Of a DNA stretch of 14,296 nucleotides, positions 7,043-13,102 are shown in pieces. The stretch covers positions 1 through 14,296 of the forward strand of contig CAMWTX010000021.1 of NCBI GenBank assembly GCA_947177315.1, read 5' to 3'. Source of the stretch: an uncultured Bacteroidales bacterium. Lineage in GTDB: Bacteria > Bacteroidota > Bacteroidia > Bacteroidales > P3. The position numbers were made by a program, and so were the translations under genes. Within the stretch, counting starts at the first letter, position 1, and every line of letters starts with the position of its first letter. The notes below the pieces were generated by a model, which was not told the DNA's origin, searched no databases, and saw only the letters and a list, made by a program, of their open reading frames with translations.

Positions 7043-8107
7043 ATGAAAAACAAGATTCTTTTATTGGCGGCTTGTACCGCTTTGGTAATGACGGGCAGGG
7101 TAAAAGCTCAGATTACTGTAAATTCTTCGCAGGTAGAAATAAGCAAACCGCTTTTTGTACAAAACATCGTAACTTCCGGTTCTTTGAATTTGAATTTAGG
7201 CAAGTGTAACTTAACTTTCAGTAATTGGATGAGCGGTGGATCCGGTGGAACTATTATTGTAAAACCATTATCGACAACGGATGATGCCCAATCGGTAATA
7301 GGACTGAATCCAAACCTTTATGACAGAGGGGCTATCGCACCATCAATTAATAACTTTATGGATTTGGGGTCAGAATCCAACCGATTCAAGAATGTTTATG
7401 CAGTAAATTCAAGATCCCTCAACGGTTCTTCACAGTTGTCAGATATTCGCTATAAGGAAAATATCAAGAATCTGCAAGGAGCCACGGCTACATTGCTAAA
7501 ATTGCGTCCTGTTTCTTTTGATTTCAAGGCGAACAACAATATCTTCGATACTGCTGATTTGAAAGGGAAGGTAGGCTTCATTGCTCAAGAAGTGCAGACT
7601 ATATTGCCCAACCAAGTGAAGTATCTTTCCGAGACCGATATGTACACACTCGATTATGTTTCGATGATTCCTTATTTGGTGAAAGCGTTTCAGGAAACCT
7701 ATGCCGAGAATGAAAATCTTCGCGACGAAGTGGAAGAACTTCGGGAAGCAGTGGAATTGCTGAAGGAACAACTTTCTACCCCTCAAAACACGCCGAAGAA
7801 CAAAGCCCCTAAACCGGGAAAATCCGAAAAAGAAGCAGGAGCCGAAGCCACCCTGTATCAGAACACGCCCAATCCGTTCTCCGAAAAGACCATTATTTCC
7901 TACGAACTGCCGGAACGGGTATCATCCGCCAAGATTCTCATCCATTCCTTGGACGGGCAATTGATAAAGACCTATTCGTTGTCAACAACAGCCGGCTTGG
8001 GCTATATCTCGGTGGATGCAGGAATGCTCTCACCTGGCATGTACACCTACAGCCTTTCGGTAAACAACCGGATGGTGGATACCAAACGGATGGTGGTTAC
8101 GGAATAA
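7043..8107 (+). CDS. T9SS cargo protein with S74 intramolecular chaperone (tail-fibre) domain
   Basis: The 354-residue product has a signal peptide (MKNKILLLAACTALVM, with KAQ near residue 23). Residues about 25-130 are beta-rich. A Peptidase_S74-type domain starts at LSDIRYKENI (residues 132-141) and includes VGFIAQEVQ (177-185), family hallmarks of the chaperone domain that trimerises phage tail spikes and can self-cleave at the serine, here S133. Residues about 216-245 form a leucine-heptad coiled coil, followed by a K/P-rich linker. Residues 268-354 are a type A T9SS sorting domain (YQNTPNPFSEKT, then SLDGQLI, then SPGMYTYSL). The protein is expected to be exported, trimerised and carried through the outer membrane by T9SS. 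It is the first gene after the promoter at 6934. The S74 domain does not imply a prophage, since no other phage gene is present. Confidence 0.9.
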   Translation: MKNKILLLAACTALVMTGRVKAQITVNSSQVEISKPLFVQNIVTSGSLNLNLGKCNLTFSNWMSGGSGGTIIVKPLSTTDDAQSVIGLNPNLYDRGAIAPSINNFMDLGSESNRFKNVYAVNSRSLNGSSQLSDIRYKENIKNLQGATATLLKLRPVSFDFKANNNIFDTADLKGKVGFIAQEVQTILPNQVKYLSETDMYTLDYVSMIPYLVKAFQETYAENENLRDEVEELREAVELLKEQLSTPQNTPKNKAPKPGKSEKEAGAEATLYQNTPNPFSEKTIISYELPERVSSAKILIHSLDGQLIKTYSLSTTAGLGYISVDAGMLSPGMYTYSLSVNNRMVDTKRMVVTE

Positions 8108-8110
8108 AGG

Positions 8111-8118
8111 AAAGGAGG
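8111..8118 (+). promoter_or_regulatory. Strong Shine-Dalgarno before the LTD-EEP gene
   Basis: AAAGGAGG lies five bases before the ATG at 8124 and supports that start. Such a full anti-SD match is uncommon in Bacteroidota, where most genes lack one. Another occurs at 12446-12453. Confidence 0.6.
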
Positions 8119-8123
8119 AGAAT

Positions 8124-9755
8124 ATGAAAAAGTCAAGAGTATTATGGATAGCGGCAGGTATTTTATTCCTTTCCACCTGTCTAACTGCCCAAAAATCCAC
8201 GGTAGTTATCGCGGAAGTGTTGTACGACAGCCCTTTGGCGTATTCGGTATCCACCGTCCACGAGGGAGAGTTCATCTCTCTGTACAACTATGAGGAAGAG
8301 GATGTGAATATCGGCGGATGGCGTGTACAAGTCACCGATTTGACGAGCACCCAAAAAAGCATCGCTACCTATACGATACCGGCCAATACGGTTTTGCCCG
8401 CCTTTTCCCTGGCTGTCATCGCGCCCCGTCGTTCCAACAGTACTTTCGATGTAGGGGCTTTCTACGGTTCGGAAGATTCCGATTCCAGCGGCAATATAAC
8501 GCTTTACACGCAAAAGTTGGTTTTCCCCGACACACGGAGTCTGATTCGGATTTACGATGCCCAAAACAAGGTGCAGGACGAACTAACGTATGACGGCATT
8601 TCGGAACCTTTGTCGGGCAAAGCTTTCCTGCGGGCGGATAACGGTTATTGCCCCAGCCGGCCCGGAAGCGAATCGGTTTCGATTCAGCGTAAGAGCATCG
8701 AAGTAAAGGAAACGGGCCATACCATTTCCCAGACAGATTATTTTTCAGGAACAGCCAATCCCGTGCAGTTGTATTCTTTCCTTTTGGATGAATATTCCTA
8801 TGCTTCGGAAGCGAAGGGTTCGAACTCTCTTGTTCCCGTCAACAAGACGCTCACAGGAACGGTGACAAAAAATCAAGAAGAGAAAGCCTCGAACATCACC
8901 TCTTCACAAGTAATCGTAAGCGGAAAAAGCGTATATTTGGCAGAGGAGGAAGTGGTGTTGGGGCCTGGGTTCGAGGTAAAGGATGGCGCGGAGTTCGAAG
9001 TGATTGTGGAAAGGGACAGCTTTCATGTTGTGCCGATGCTCACTTATAATTTGTGGGGAAAGCACACCCCGGACTACGGAGTTCATGCCAAGTATATCAA
9101 CCAAAGCGGAGCAGCCGTGGTTTCCGTACAAGAAGTATATGGGAAAAACAGATTCAAAAAACTGAAAAAGGCAACAGGAATGGACGGGAAAATGTGTATA
9201 CTTACTACACCTTCGGGAATTAAGTGCGGTATAGGTATGCTATGGAATAAGAATCGCGTGGGAAATAAAAACCAAATGATTGAAAAAAAAATAAAAACCC
9301 CTAAAGATGGTTCTAATAAAAAACGTGGATATATCCTTGCTGAATTTCCTGAATTTTGTTTTGTGGCGACGCATTATAGTTTGTCTTCCTTTCATCGTGA
9401 AGAGATGACAAAATCAATTTTAAACGAAGATATTATAAAGAATTGCATAAATACAGGAAAACCTATTTATGTAGCAGGAGACATGAATATTAATACACAG
9501 CAAGAAAAAGCGATAACGATCTTTAATGATAATGGATTCAAAGTATTGAACGATCTTGTTTCAAAAGATCATCAAACTCAACCACAACACAATAAAAGCA
9601 TAGACTTAATTCTGGAATATAACTGTAGTGAAAATATTTATCATCGTTTAATAGAAAGAGGAATTCCAATCCTCGAAAAAGATAGGGAAGATTGGTTATA
9701 TAATGATAAAGTTTCCGATCATTTCCCTTATTTTGTTAAAGTAAAAACTAAATAA
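8124..9755 (+). CDS. Secreted lamin-tail-domain plus EEP-family nuclease/phosphodiesterase, apparently chimeric
   Basis: The 543-residue product has a signal peptide (residues 1-23, ending TAQ). Residues about 25-158 are a lamin-tail domain (VVIAEVLYD, then GEFISLYN, then IGGWRV). Residues about 258-297 form a repeat-like strand segment (SQVIVSGKSVYL, then LGPGFEVKDGAEF). Residues about 303-540 are an endonuclease/exonuclease/phosphatase domain with all core residues: N309, E337, H417, D453/N455, D494 and D532-H533. A Mg-dependent phosphodiesterase acting on DNA, RNA or a lipid headgroup is expected. LTD-EEP architecture is known from extracellular DNases such as ExeM and Xds. Unlike its left neighbour it has no T9SS sorting domain and stops right after SDHFPYFVKVK. 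By hand count, sample lines give about 57% GC at 8401-8460, 43% at 9001-9060 and 28-30% at 9301-9480, so the 3' part looks imported. The next gene is 8 bases away. Confidence 0.88.
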   Translation: MKKSRVLWIAAGILFLSTCLTAQKSTVVIAEVLYDSPLAYSVSTVHEGEFISLYNYEEEDVNIGGWRVQVTDLTSTQKSIATYTIPANTVLPAFSLAVIAPRRSNSTFDVGAFYGSEDSDSSGNITLYTQKLVFPDTRSLIRIYDAQNKVQDELTYDGISEPLSGKAFLRADNGYCPSRPGSESVSIQRKSIEVKETGHTISQTDYFSGTANPVQLYSFLLDEYSYASEAKGSNSLVPVNKTLTGTVTKNQEEKASNITSSQVIVSGKSVYLAEEEVVLGPGFEVKDGAEFEVIVERDSFHVVPMLTYNLWGKHTPDYGVHAKYINQSGAAVVSVQEVYGKNRFKKLKKATGMDGKMCILTTPSGIKCGIGMLWNKNRVGNKNQMIEKKIKTPKDGSNKKRGYILAEFPEFCFVATHYSLSSFHREEMTKSILNEDIIKNCINTGKPIYVAGDMNINTQQEKAITIFNDNGFKVLNDLVSKDHQTQPQHNKSIDLILEYNCSENIYHRLIERGIPILEKDREDWLYNDKVSDHFPYFVKVKTK

Positions 9756-9763
9756 CTGGTTCT

Positions 9764-10312
9764 ATGAAAGCGCTTAATTGGATTTTACGGATAAGTCCGA
9801 TTGTGATAATGCTTTCGGGCTGCGATTACCCTAGAGAATATCGTATTTTTTTAACAGAAATAGGTGAACAAGCGATTCCTTACAGGGATTTCAAAGTTAT
9901 TCATTTTATTGATAATAATGAGATGTTCGCCACAATGGAGGTAAATGAAGATAAAACATTCTGGAAGGAGGATGGAGAGTATTCAACTCACTTTGTATGG
10001 GAGTGTCGCAAGGTGCATTTGTCATCGGAACAGTGCGATTTGCAATTTAATATAATAGTTGAAAGTTTGGATTGGTATGTCCCATTAAATGTATGTGTGA
10101 AAACTTCTTCTGGAGATGTTTTTCGCGTCTACTACGACATAATGGGACTACTTGGAACATACGATAGTCTTGAAATCAATCGTCACGTTTACTATGATGT
10201 AGCTGTGGTTAAAGATTGCGCAGGAAAGGATTCAAAACTCTATTACAACACAGACTACGGCATCCTCCAAGTGACACAGAACGATAAAGATATTTTCACA
10301 TTGGTTCCGTGA
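9764..10312 (+). CDS. Lipoprotein of unknown function, copy 1 of the duplicated pair
   Basis: The 182-residue product has a lipobox ending IMLSGC with C20 lipidated, so it is membrane-anchored, probably at the outer membrane. No known domain was recognised. It is a paralogue of the protein at 11115-11663 and exactly the same length. The C-terminal third is best conserved: YDSLEIN (133-139), HVYYDVAV, KLYYN, YGILQVTQN and a shared IFTLVP end. The middle diverges strongly. The ATG lies 8 bases after the EEP stop, so it is translated from the same message. Position directly after a secreted nuclease-like enzyme would suit an immunity or partner protein, but that is inference only. The gene is AT-rich compared with the core half. 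Confidence 0.85.
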   Translation: MKALNWILRISPIVIMLSGCDYPREYRIFLTEIGEQAIPYRDFKVIHFIDNNEMFATMEVNEDKTFWKEDGEYSTHFVWECRKVHLSSEQCDLQFNIIVESLDWYVPLNVCVKTSSGDVFRVYYDIMGLLGTYDSLEINRHVYYDVAVVKDCAGKDSKLYYNTDYGILQVTQNDKDIFTLVP

Positions 10313-10337
10313 GGAGCATGATTATAAAAATACTGTC

Positions 10338-10976
10338 ATGAAGAACAAGATATACACTTGTATTTTATTAGTGGCTTTGTCGTCCTCCTGTTTTGCAAGC
10401 GAAAAACAGGAACGGAGTCAGGAGGCTCATACGCTGAATCTAAGTTACAGTCCTGTGCTACGAACTGTTTGGTATCAAGAGTGGAAAACTGTTCCGCCGC
10501 TCAAGTTTACATTGAATTATACCTACGACATTCCCATGCGTTCGCATGTCGTCAATTTTTATGCGATAGGGGAGGCTTCCTATATCGGAGGCTATCACAA
10601 AGATGTTCTCTCTCTTTCGGTAAGGGATGGACAGCAGGAACTATCTCATAAGAAATGTTTTAACACAGCAATCCTTTCCATCGGTATCGGTTTGAAGGTT
10701 CATCTTGTTCCTTTTTTGGATTTGGCTGTTTTTTATACAGGCGGCTATCGTTATAAAAACACTGTAAATTATGTGGAAAGATATGAAAAATGGAGAATAT
10801 CAGAATACAATTATTCAGGTTGTGCAGGCGTTCGGCTTATAGGAAAAATCGGAAAAATCAATGTGTTCGCTGGCTATTCTTTGACACATCTACTTTATGA
10901 AGATTTTACGTATAACAAAACTGATCAATACAAAGTTGATCACTATGTCGATATAGGAATAGGCTACACCTTTTGA
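10338..10976 (+). CDS. Small outer-membrane beta-barrel protein, copy 1
   Basis: The 212-residue product has a signal peptide (MKNKIYTCILLVALSSSCFA). The mature part alternates polar and hydrophobic residues in strand-like stretches such as HTLNLSYSP, PLKFTLNYTYDI, VVNFYAIGEASYIG and INVFAGYSL. It ends in GIGYTF with a terminal phenylalanine, the usual outer-membrane insertion signal, so an 8-stranded barrel is likely. It is paralogous to the protein at 11689, with near-identical N-terminal and C-terminal regions and a divergent middle that could correspond to surface loops. The 25 bases before its ATG are nearly the same as those before the copy 2 gene (22 of 25). Its stop TGA overlaps an ATG (TGATG) that opens the sorting-domain scar. 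The function is unknown. Confidence 0.85.
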   Translation: MKNKIYTCILLVALSSSCFASEKQERSQEAHTLNLSYSPVLRTVWYQEWKTVPPLKFTLNYTYDIPMRSHVVNFYAIGEASYIGGYHKDVLSLSVRDGQQELSHKKCFNTAILSIGIGLKVHLVPFLDLAVFYTGGYRYKNTVNYVERYEKWRISEYNYSGCAGVRLIGKIGKINVFAGYSLTHLLYEDFTYNKTDQYKVDHYVDIGIGYTF

Positions 10977-11039
10977 TGCCCGCCGGCATGCGTAACCACC
11001 CCCTGCGGCGTCCTCACGGAGAAGTTCACAAAGCAGTAG
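10976..11039 (+). pseudogene. Broken tail of a T9SS C-terminal sorting domain (scar 1)
   Basis: The reading MPAGM begins on the ATG that overlaps the barrel stop. After the equivalent of an 11-base deletion, another frame continues VTTPCGVLTEKFTKQ and stops at TAG 11037-11039. Aligned to scar 2 at 12330-12404, this is the last strand of a type A sorting domain. No in-frame gene body lies upstream, so it is a remnant. It is very GC-rich next to an AT-rich barrel gene. The initial frame by chance stays open into the EEP stub, giving a 41-codon chimeric frame from 10976 to 11101. Confidence 0.7.
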
Positions 11040-11050
11040 ATTTGAGGAAG

Positions 11051-11101
11051 GATAAAGTTTCCGATCATTTTCCTTATTTTGTCAAGGTGAAAATGAAGTA
11101 A
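11051..11101 (+). pseudogene. C-terminal stub of a second EEP gene
   Basis: These 17 codons translate to DKVSDHFPYFVKVKMK and a stop. The end of the intact EEP gene (9705-9755) reads DKVSDHFPYFVKVKTK. Five of the six codon differences are synonymous, which is what one expects if the stub once belonged to a functional gene kept under protein-level selection. Similarity stops abruptly at 11051. The stub contains the SDH catalytic motif but no other part of the enzyme. It sits 13 bases before the second lipoprotein gene, exactly as in copy 1. Confidence 0.8.
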
Positions 11102-11114
11102 AGTCCATATCACT

Positions 11115-11663
11115 ATGAAAGCAATAAAGTTGATTGTATTGGCAGGGTTCTCGCTGGTTGCCTTGTATGGTTGCATCGCCAGCAAGGAGTGGCGTTCGCT
11201 CACCACAATCGATAAACAGATGATTCCCTATGAAATGGGTGACACGATTCGTTTTATCGACGAGAAAGGGGCGTTGTCTCTGCTCACAGTGGACAGAGAT
11301 ATAACATATGAGGAGCAATATCTCGATTTTTCTATGGAGATGCTTTATGAAGTTCGGAATGTACGATTGTCGTCGGAACGCGGCGATTTGAGTTTTGTTT
11401 TGGATGTTGCCGCGTGGAGGAGATGGAATAATCACCGCCCGCACATATACATCGATATGGGAAAAGACAAGGCTAAATTTGAAATATACTATGATTCAAA
11501 AGGAAATATCGGAAACTATGACAGTCTTGAAATCAACAACCATACCTACTACGATGTTGCCGTAGCAGAAAGTTGGAGAGGTGTGAAACTTTATTACAAT
11601 AAAACTTACGGCATTCTGCAAGTAACGCAGAACGAAAAAAATATCTTCACGTTGGTTCCGTAA
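11115..11663 (+). CDS. Lipoprotein of unknown function, copy 2 of the duplicated pair
   Basis: The 182-residue product is a paralogue of the one at 9764. The signal ends VALYGC with C20 as the lipidated residue. Shared positions include QMIPY/QAIPY near residue 38, RFID/HFID near 48, VRLSSE/VHLSSE, and the C-terminal block YDSLEINNHTYYDVAV, KLYYN, YGILQVTQN and IFTLVP. Residues about 60-110 have diverged most. No enzymatic motif is visible. It follows the EEP stub by 13 bases, so it appears to have lost its original upstream partner, and it precedes the second barrel gene by 25 bases. If these lipoproteins protect against or assist the cognate EEP enzyme, this one would be an orphan. That is a hypothesis. 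Confidence 0.85.
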   Translation: MKAIKLIVLAGFSLVALYGCIASKEWRSLTTIDKQMIPYEMGDTIRFIDEKGALSLLTVDRDITYEEQYLDFSMEMLYEVRNVRLSSERGDLSFVLDVAAWRRWNNHRPHIYIDMGKDKAKFEIYYDSKGNIGNYDSLEINNHTYYDVAVAESWRGVKLYYNKTYGILQVTQNEKNIFTLVP

Positions 11664-11688
11664 GGAGTCTGATTATAAAAATACTGCC

Positions 11689-12330
11689 ATGAAGAACAAA
11701 ATATACGTTTGTATTTTATTAGTGGCTTTGTCGTTCTCCTGTTTTGCAAACGAAAAGGAAAAACCGGAGCGAAGCCCGAAGGCTCATACGTTGAATTTGA
11801 GTTACAGTCCGGTGGTGGGGAGTGTTTTGTATCCGCTATCGGGGGGCTCTTGGTATAAGGAGTGGAGACCTGTGCCGCCGCTTAAATTCTCGTTGAACTA
11901 TGCCTACGACATACCCATGCGGTCGCGTGTCGTCAACTTTTATGCCATCGGAGAGGTTTCCTATATCGGGGCGTATAAAAAGGATTCGTACACCTACGAG
12001 TTACCTTCCGGTATGGCACAAGGTCTCATTACAGAAAATCTCAATACCGTAATCCTTTCCGCAGGTATGGGTTTGAAGTTTCATCTCGCATCTTTTTTGG
12101 ATTTTTCTGTCTTCTACACACTAGGGTATTTCCATACAAGTCATAGGGGAAAGGATAACGGGCATCCCTTTTATAGTGGGCAGTATAATGGCGTTTTAAG
12201 CCATGCGGGAGGAAGATTTATTGGGAAAATTGGAAAAATCAATGTGTTTGCCGGCTATTCCCTTTCCATGTTAGTGATGATGGCTCCAAGGGACCATTAT
12301 ATAGATGTCGGTATAGGCTACACGTTTTGA
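11689..12330 (+). CDS. Small outer-membrane beta-barrel protein, copy 2
   Basis: The 213-residue product is a paralogue of the one at 10338. It has signal MKNKIYVCILLVALSFSCFA, shared strands HTLNLSYSP, PPLKFSLNYAYDIPMRS, VVNFYAIGEVSYIG and GKIGKINVFAGYSL, and a C-terminal GIGYTF with terminal F. It carries a short insertion near residues 46-52 (PLSGGS) that is absent in copy 1. That insertion is encoded by a run containing six consecutive G residues (11841-11846). The middle region, likely loops, is unrelated to copy 1. The stop TGA overlaps the ATG of scar 2. The role is unknown; small barrels of this type can be structural proteins, receptors or partners of surface lipoproteins. Confidence 0.85.
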   Translation: MKNKIYVCILLVALSFSCFANEKEKPERSPKAHTLNLSYSPVVGSVLYPLSGGSWYKEWRPVPPLKFSLNYAYDIPMRSRVVNFYAIGEVSYIGAYKKDSYTYELPSGMAQGLITENLNTVILSAGMGLKFHLASFLDFSVFYTLGYFHTSHRGKDNGHPFYSGQYNGVLSHAGGRFIGKIGKINVFAGYSLSMLVMMAPRDHYIDVGIGYTF

Positions 12331-12404
12331 TGCCCTCCGGCATCTACCTTGCCCGCGTAAAGACGCCCTGCGGTGTCCTTACGGAGAAGTTTTCGGTAAA
12401 ATAA
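12330..12404 (+). pseudogene. Tail of a T9SS C-terminal sorting domain (scar 2), open 24-codon frame
   Basis: Starting on the ATG that overlaps the barrel stop, 24 codons read MPSGIYLARVKT then PCGVLTEKFSVK and stop at TAA. This is the last strand pair of a type A T9SS sorting domain (compare SPGMYTYSL at the end of the protein at 7043). No in-frame upstream body exists, so it is most simply a remnant of a displaced cargo gene. TGATG overlap would permit coupled translation of a 24-residue peptide. The frame is intact here, unlike in scar 1. An 11-codon frame follows at 12409 and is not considered a gene. Confidence 0.72.
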
Positions 12405-12445
12405 GTAATGAAAAGGAGATGTTGGGTAACGGCTTCAAAATAGAG

Positions 12446-12453
12446 AAAGGAGG
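12446..12453 (+). promoter_or_regulatory. Strong Shine-Dalgarno before the cysteine-rich lipoprotein
   Basis: AAAGGAGG lies six bases before the ATG at 12460 and supports that start. It is the same motif as at 8111-8118. Confidence 0.6.
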
Positions 12454-12459
12454 CACATT

Positions 12460-13065
12460 ATGTGTAAATGTAAAATAATCGCAGTCATTCTGCCGGTGTT
12501 AGTGATAGGTGTTTTGTTCACATCCTGTTATACGATTTTTAACTGTCCATCGTATCCCGAAAGCATGGCAAAATTTATGCCTGGGCAATATGGCGGAGGT
12601 GAATTGAAATACCTTGTCGGATGCGATACTTGTGTTTTGGAGGTGGGAAAGTTATCTCTTTCGAAAGCGTACAAATATAAATCCGATTGCGGAGGCGATC
12701 ATTGCGAAGTCACAGCGACACAAAAGCTCAGGGAAAGGGATGCTCACTCTATAGATTATATCCAACAATATGTCCACGATATAGGACTTGTTAAGTTAGC
12801 TATACTGATTGGAGGACAAGCATCTCAAAAAGATATCGGTAAGTGGTGGGTATCTTATGATTTCGAAAACATAGAACATGCAAAACAGCATGACTATGAA
12901 ATTCTTTCGGAATATGTGTCCCCTACTGGGAAAATATATTCTCAAGTGCTTTTTTATCACTATTCTCAAGACTCCATATGGGTGTCCTACGATGAGGGCT
13001 TAATTCGCTACGTGCCTAGCCAAACCGATACCACAGCCTTAGGGCAGGTTTGGCAGTTGCTGTAA
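12460..13065 (+). CDS. Cysteine-rich lipoprotein of unknown function
   Basis: The 201-residue product has a hydrophobic stretch (residues 6-20) and a lipobox ending LFTSC with C23 lipidated. The mature part has several cysteines in its first half: C29, the CDTC pair at 55-58, and C77 and C82 in a SDCGGDHC stretch. These may form disulfides in the periplasm or on the surface. The C-terminal half is less cysteine-rich and carries DSIWVSYDEGLIRYVP. No known family was recognised, and there is no clear paralogy with the two duplicated lipoproteins. It lies 37 bases before the frameshifted T9SS cargo gene, so the pair could form another lipoprotein-plus-cargo unit; that is inference. Confidence 0.82.
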   Translation: MCKCKIIAVILPVLVIGVLFTSCYTIFNCPSYPESMAKFMPGQYGGGELKYLVGCDTCVLEVGKLSLSKAYKYKSDCGGDHCEVTATQKLRERDAHSIDYIQQYVHDIGLVKLAILIGGQASQKDIGKWWVSYDFENIEHAKQHDYEILSEYVSPTGKIYSQVLFYHYSQDSIWVSYDEGLIRYVPSQTDTTALGQVWQLL

Positions 13066-13102
13066 TGTTGCATAACTAAGAAAAAAGATAAAACCAAAAG
13101 CC

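Larger units (their letters stand above)
9705..11039 (+). repeat. Tandem module copy 1: EEP 3' end, lipoprotein, barrel, T9SS tail scar
   Basis: This unit begins in the last 17 codons of the EEP gene. It continues through the lipoprotein at 9764 and the barrel at 10338 and ends with a frameshifted T9SS sorting-domain tail at 10976-11039. The same order, in the same orientation and with near-identical junctions, recurs at 11051-12404. The coding part of copy 1 is AT-rich (about 28-35% GC in lines counted by hand), whereas its terminal scar is strongly GC-rich. Confidence 0.75.
11051..12404 (+). repeat. Tandem module copy 2: EEP stub, lipoprotein, barrel, T9SS tail scar
   Basis: This is the second copy of the unit starting at 9705, with the same gene order, gene lengths (182 and 213 residues against 182 and 212), pre-barrel leader and TGATG junction. 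It is visibly more GC-rich than copy 1; one line of the lipoprotein gene (11161-11220) counts about 52% GC. That fits longer residence in this genome or independent acquisition rather than a recent perfect duplication. Confidence 0.75.

Noticed and set aside
7043..8107. Prophage tail-fibre gene
   Set aside because: The S74 domain is shared with phage tail spikes, but the protein has a signal peptide and a T9SS sorting domain, and no other phage gene is near.
9705..12404. Insertion sequence or transposon as the cause of the tandem modules
   Set aside because: No transposase, terminal inverted repeats or target-site duplications were seen at the module ends.
12409..12444. 11-codon frame beginning MKRRCW between scar 2 and the cysteine-rich lipoprotein
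   Set aside because: It is too short to support, with no ribosome site or similarity. It may be the leftover start of a lost gene.
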